Position numbers and translations under genes: made by a program. From assembly GCA_050694015.1 (NCBI GenBank), contig JBOGWY010000004.1, positions 1 to 15,601 on the forward strand: 15,601 nucleotides of DNA. The letters run 5' to 3'. Positions 13,103 to 15,601 of this stretch are shown piece after piece. Under the pieces are notes generated by a model. That model searched no databases. It was not told the DNA's origin and saw only the letters and a program-made list of their open reading frames with translations. This DNA is from JBOGWY01 sp050694015. GTDB lineage: Bacteria; Actinomycetota; CADDZG01; WHSQ01. Numbering within the stretch: position 1 is the stretch's first letter; every line of letters begins with the position of its first letter.

Positions 13103-13829
13103 GCGGGTCGCCGTCGTCACCGGAGCGTCGCGGGGGATCGGCCGCGCGATAGCGGTCGCGCTGTCGGCGGATCACTTCGTCGCGGTGAACTTCCGGTCGG
13201 GCGTGGAGGAGGCCAAGGCGACCCTTTCTGCGATCGAAGCCGGCGGCGGACAGGGAACGATCGTTCAGGCGGACGTCTCGGATCCCGCGGGGGTCGACGC
13301 CCTCTTCACCGAGGTCGAAGACCTCTCCGGCCCGGTCGAAGTGCTCGTGAACAACGCAGGTATCCGCCGGGACGGCCTCGCGCTGCGCATGCGCGATAGG
13401 GATTGGGACGACGTGATCGCGACCGACCTGACCGGACCGTTCCTGTGCGCGCGTCGAGCGATGCGTTCGATGCTGCGGCTCCGCTTCGGCCGCATCGTCA
13501 ACATGAGTTCGATCGCCGGCCTGCGCGGGAACGCGGGGCAGGTGAATTACTGCGCCGCCAAGGCCGGACTGATCGGGCTGACGAAGGCGCTGGCGCGCGA
13601 GATCGGCAAGAAGGGGATCACCGTGAACGCCGTGGCGCCGGGACTCGTCGACACCGACCTCACCGCGGCGCTCTCCGACGATCAGCGTGCCGCGTTGCTA
13701 CAAGAAGTGCCGGGCGGACGGGCCGGCCGTCCGGAAGATGTCGCCGCGATCGTCTCGTTCCTCTGCTCCGAAGCGGCCGCCAACGTGAACGGAGCGGTAC
13801 TCGTAACCGATGGAGGCATGACCGCATGA
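13095..13829 (+). CDS. fabG: 3-oxoacyl-ACP reductase
   Basis: NADPH-dependent reduction of beta-ketoacyl-ACP in the elongation cycle. The 244 residues equal the E. coli length. Motifs: TGASRGIG (9-16) for nucleotide binding, NNAG (86-89), S139, Y152 and K156 (Y-C-A-A-K), and the C-terminal VTDGGMTA. The residue matching the catalytic Asn of E. coli (N110 in TNLSSVF) is Asp here (D111 in ATDLTGPF), a conservative but unusual change. ATG 13095 has GGAGG six bases upstream and overlaps the fabH stop by 8 bases. The coding part begins here; a longer frame to the left is antisense-like shadow inside fabH. Confidence 0.95.
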   Translation: MPERVAVVTGASRGIGRAIAVALSADHFVAVNFRSGVEEAKATLSAIEAGGGQGTIVQADVSDPAGVDALFTEVEDLSGPVEVLVNNAGIRRDGLALRMRDRDWDDVIATDLTGPFLCARRAMRSMLRLRFGRIVNMSSIAGLRGNAGQVNYCAAKAGLIGLTKALAREIGKKGITVNAVAPGLVDTDLTAALSDDQRAALLQEVPGGRAGRPEDVAAIVSFLCSEAAANVNGAVLVTDGGMTA

Positions 13830-13843
13830 GGAAAGGAGAGGGC

Positions 13844-14098
13844 ATGGCAGCTAAGAAGGAAGAGATCTTCGAGGTCGTGAAGCGTCACCTCGAGGGCAGA
13901 GGTATCTCGGGCGACATCATCACGATGGACGCACGGTTGCTGCACGAGCTCGACCTCGACTCGTTGGACACGATGGAGCTGACGCTCGCGCTGGAGCAGG
14001 AGTTCGGGATCGAGCTACCGGACGAAGAGCTCGACGGGCTGGGAACGGTGGCCGAGACCGTGGAGCTCATCGAGCGGAAGCTCCAAGTCACCGCGTGA
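13844..14098 (+). CDS. acpP: Acyl carrier protein
   Basis: An 84-residue acidic helical carrier. The phosphopantetheine attachment site is S40 in DLDSLD, followed by the family helix MELTLALEQEFGIELPDEE. I chose ATG 13844 because GGAG (13835-13838) lies five bases upstream; the ATG at 13826 would add six residues and overlap the fabG stop by 4 bases. The stronger ribosome binding site, unlike the overlaps elsewhere in the operon, fits the high amounts of ACP that cells need. The stop is in TGATG and overlaps the fabF start. Confidence 0.95.
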   Translation: MAAKKEEIFEVVKRHLEGRGISGDIITMDARLLHELDLDSLDTMELTLALEQEFGIELPDEELDGLGTVAETVELIERKLQVTA

Positions 14099-15324
14099 TG
14101 CGCGTCTTCGTTACCGGGATCGGGGTCGTCACCCCGATCGGGATCGGTCGCGATGCTCTGTGGTCGTCGTTGCTCGAGCGGCGATCCGGAGCCGGACCGA
14201 TAACGGCCTTCGAGGCGTCGGAGCATCCCGTTCGCATCGCGTGCGAGGTTCGCGATTTCACCGCGACCGATTTCATCGGAGCGCGCGACGCGGCCCGCAT
14301 GGATCGTTTCTCGCAGATGGCGGTCGCGGCGGCGCTACAGGCGACCGACGATGCCGGTGTCACGATCGCCGAGCCGGACCGTGCCGGGGTCGTCGTGGGA
14401 TCCGGGATCGGCGGCTTCGCGACGATCGAGGAGCAGCACTCTGCCCTTCTCGACGGTGGGCCGCGGAGGGTCAGCCCCTTCGCGATCCCGCGGCTGATGC
14501 CGAACGCGGCCGCGGGGGCGATATCGATGACCCTCGGTTTGACCGGCCTGAACTACGGCGTCGCGTCGGCGTGCGCGACCGGCGCCCATGCGATCGGCGA
14601 GGCCGTGTGGGCGTTGCGTGCCGGCCGTGCCGATGTCGTCTTCGCCGGTGGCACCGAAGCCACCGTCACGCCGCTCGCGGTGGCCGCCTTCGCGCGGATG
14701 GGCGCACTGTCGACGCGCAACGACGAGCCCGAGCGTGCCAGCCGCCCGTTCGACAAGGGTCGCGACGGCTTCGTGCTCGCCGAGGGCGCCGCCGTGCTCG
14801 TGCTCGAGACCGAGGCCTCGGTGGCAGCGCGCGACGGGCACGCCATCGCGGAGGTCCTCGGGTACGGGGCGACGTCCGACGCCTACCACGTGACGCAACC
14901 AGATCCGGAAGGCCGCGGTGCCGTGCGGGCCATGCAAGGCGCACTGGAAGACGCGCAGCGGGATCCTGCAGACATCGACTACGTGAATGCACACGGGACC
15001 TCGACGCCCTACAACGATCGGATCGAAACGATCGCGATCAAAGAGGCATTGGGGAACGAGGCCAAGCGCATCCCCGTGACCTCCACGAAGTCGCAGACGG
15101 GACATCTCCTCGGCGCGGCCGGTGCGCTCGAGGCCGCCGTGTGTGCGCTGGCGATCCACCACGGAGCGATCCCCGGCACGATCAACCTCGACGAGCCCGA
15201 CCCCGACTGCGACCTCGACCACGTGCCCGATGGGCCCCGGTCTCAGGAGGTCCGGATCGCGCTCTCGAACTCGTTCGGGTTCGGCGGTCAGAACGCATGT
15301 CTCGTGCTCGGAGCGCCGTCGTGA
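14098..15324 (+). CDS. fabF: Beta-ketoacyl-ACP synthase II
   Basis: Elongation condensing enzyme that joins acyl-ACP and malonyl-ACP. The 408-residue thiolase-fold protein carries C159 (SACATG), H299 (NAHGTSTPYND), K331 and H336 (STKSQTGHLLG), and the C-terminal NSFGFGGQNA loop. Length and motifs fit FabF rather than FabB. ATG 14098 gives the usual N-terminus (RVFVTGIGVVTPIG). GTG 14095 is in frame three bases earlier and cannot be excluded. Either start overlaps the acpP stop, so translation is probably coupled, because I see no good ribosome binding site. It is followed by a 4-base overlap with the enoyl-reductase-like gene. Confidence 0.95.
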   Translation: MRVFVTGIGVVTPIGIGRDALWSSLLERRSGAGPITAFEASEHPVRIACEVRDFTATDFIGARDAARMDRFSQMAVAAALQATDDAGVTIAEPDRAGVVVGSGIGGFATIEEQHSALLDGGPRRVSPFAIPRLMPNAAAGAISMTLGLTGLNYGVASACATGAHAIGEAVWALRAGRADVVFAGGTEATVTPLAVAAFARMGALSTRNDEPERASRPFDKGRDGFVLAEGAAVLVLETEASVAARDGHAIAEVLGYGATSDAYHVTQPDPEGRGAVRAMQGALEDAQRDPADIDYVNAHGTSTPYNDRIETIAIKEALGNEAKRIPVTSTKSQTGHLLGAAGALEAAVCALAIHHGAIPGTINLDEPDPDCDLDHVPDGPRSQEVRIALSNSFGFGGQNACLVLGAPS

Positions 15325-15601
15325 CGCGGGACCTCGAGGGCCGCGTCGCCCTCGTGACGGGTGGGGGCCGCGGGATCGGACGCGAGATCACACTGCATCT
15401 GGCCGCGCGCGGAGCGAACGTCGTCGTGTGCTACCTGAGGAAACGTCAGGATGCCGAGGAGACATGCCGGATCGCCGAGTCTCATGCGGTGAAGGCGACC
15501 GCGCTGCGCGCCAACGTCGGAGATCCCGCTCACATCGACGGTCTGTTCGACGAGATCGACGAGATGTACGGGCGTCTCGACGTGCTCGTGTCCAACGCGG
15601 C
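15321..15601 (+). CDS. fabL: SDR-family enoyl-ACP reductase III-like protein (3' partial)
   Basis: Ninety-three residues of a short-chain dehydrogenase are visible before the window ends. The nucleotide-binding motif is TGGGRGIG (about 14-21). The stretch RANVGDPAHI followed by IDEMYGRLDVLVSNAA resembles Bacillus FabL (enoyl-ACP reductase III: KANVGQPAKI, IDETFGRLDVFVNNAA) more than FabG, judging from memory. No FabI-like gene is in the window, so FabL would supply the last step of the elongation cycle. The GTG overlaps the fabF stop by 4 bases (GTGA at 15321-15324). The catalytic Tyr/Lys and C-terminus lie beyond the window, so the choice between FabL and a second FabG is not final. Confidence 0.7.
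   Translation, partial: MTRDLEGRVALVTGGGRGIGREITLHLAARGANVVVCYLRKRQDAEETCRIAESHAVKATALRANVGDPAHIDGLFDEIDEMYGRLDVLVSNA

Overview
The window is GC-rich throughout and looks like one chromosome segment of an actinobacterium (Actinomycetota). Evidence for this: GTG starts are common, genes overlap tightly by 1-8 bases, two genes (at 4939 and 7494) have a -10-like box just ahead of the start codon as in leaderless actinobacterial mRNAs, and a lipoprotein carries a classical lipobox. I cannot name a genus. There are no rRNA or tRNA genes, CRISPR arrays, insertion sequences or phage genes that I can recognise.

Layout. (1) 2-2941, + strand: the end of a branched-chain-amino-acid-type ABC uptake operon, made of a fused LivF-LivG ATPase (5' end outside the window) and a large substrate-binding lipoprotein. 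(2) 2957-4872, - strand: a membrane-associated alpha/beta hydrolase and, overlapping it by 4 bases, a polytopic membrane protein with a duplicated His/Asp/Glu motif. (3) 4939-7384, + strand, divergent from (2): an HxlR-type regulator fused to an SCP2-like domain, an SGNH esterase, a small carboxymuconolactone-decarboxylase-like protein, and an AhpD-like thiol peroxidase gene interrupted by one in-frame TGA. (4) 7494-8261, + strand: a second alpha/beta hydrolase, whose stop codon overlaps that of (5). (5) 8258-9945, - strand: a two-gene ABC-2 type exporter. (6) 9946-10358: a 413-base non-coding region with a nested palindrome. (7) 10359-15601, + strand: an ECF-type sigma factor followed by a type II fatty acid synthesis (FAS II) operon: fabD, a biotinyl-like protein without the acceptor lysine, fabH, fabG, acpP, fabF and the start of a FabL-like enoyl reductase.

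Main discovery candidate: the TGA at 7019-7021 falls exactly where AhpD-family proteins have the second cysteine of the CxxC redox motif. The reading frame continues without a shift to a full family-length protein of 198 residues. The spacing E63-C75-U78-H82 reproduces the Glu-Cys-Cys-His relay of AhpD. Seventeen bases after the TGA lies the loop of a hairpin with a 6-bp stem and a GGUC loop, like the bacterial selenocysteine insertion element of E. coli fdhF. The simplest reading is a selenoprotein (CxxU AhpD-like peroxidase); standard gene calling would split it into two fragments.

The FAS II genes supply malonyl transfer (FabD), initiation (FabH), elongation (FabF), beta-keto reduction (FabG), carrier (AcpP) and probably enoyl reduction (FabL-like). 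No dehydratase (FabZ/FabA) or acetyl-CoA carboxylase gene is visible; they may lie downstream or elsewhere. Translational coupling from the sigma factor through to fabL suggests one transcript. This would put a transcription factor under the same control as fatty acid synthesis.
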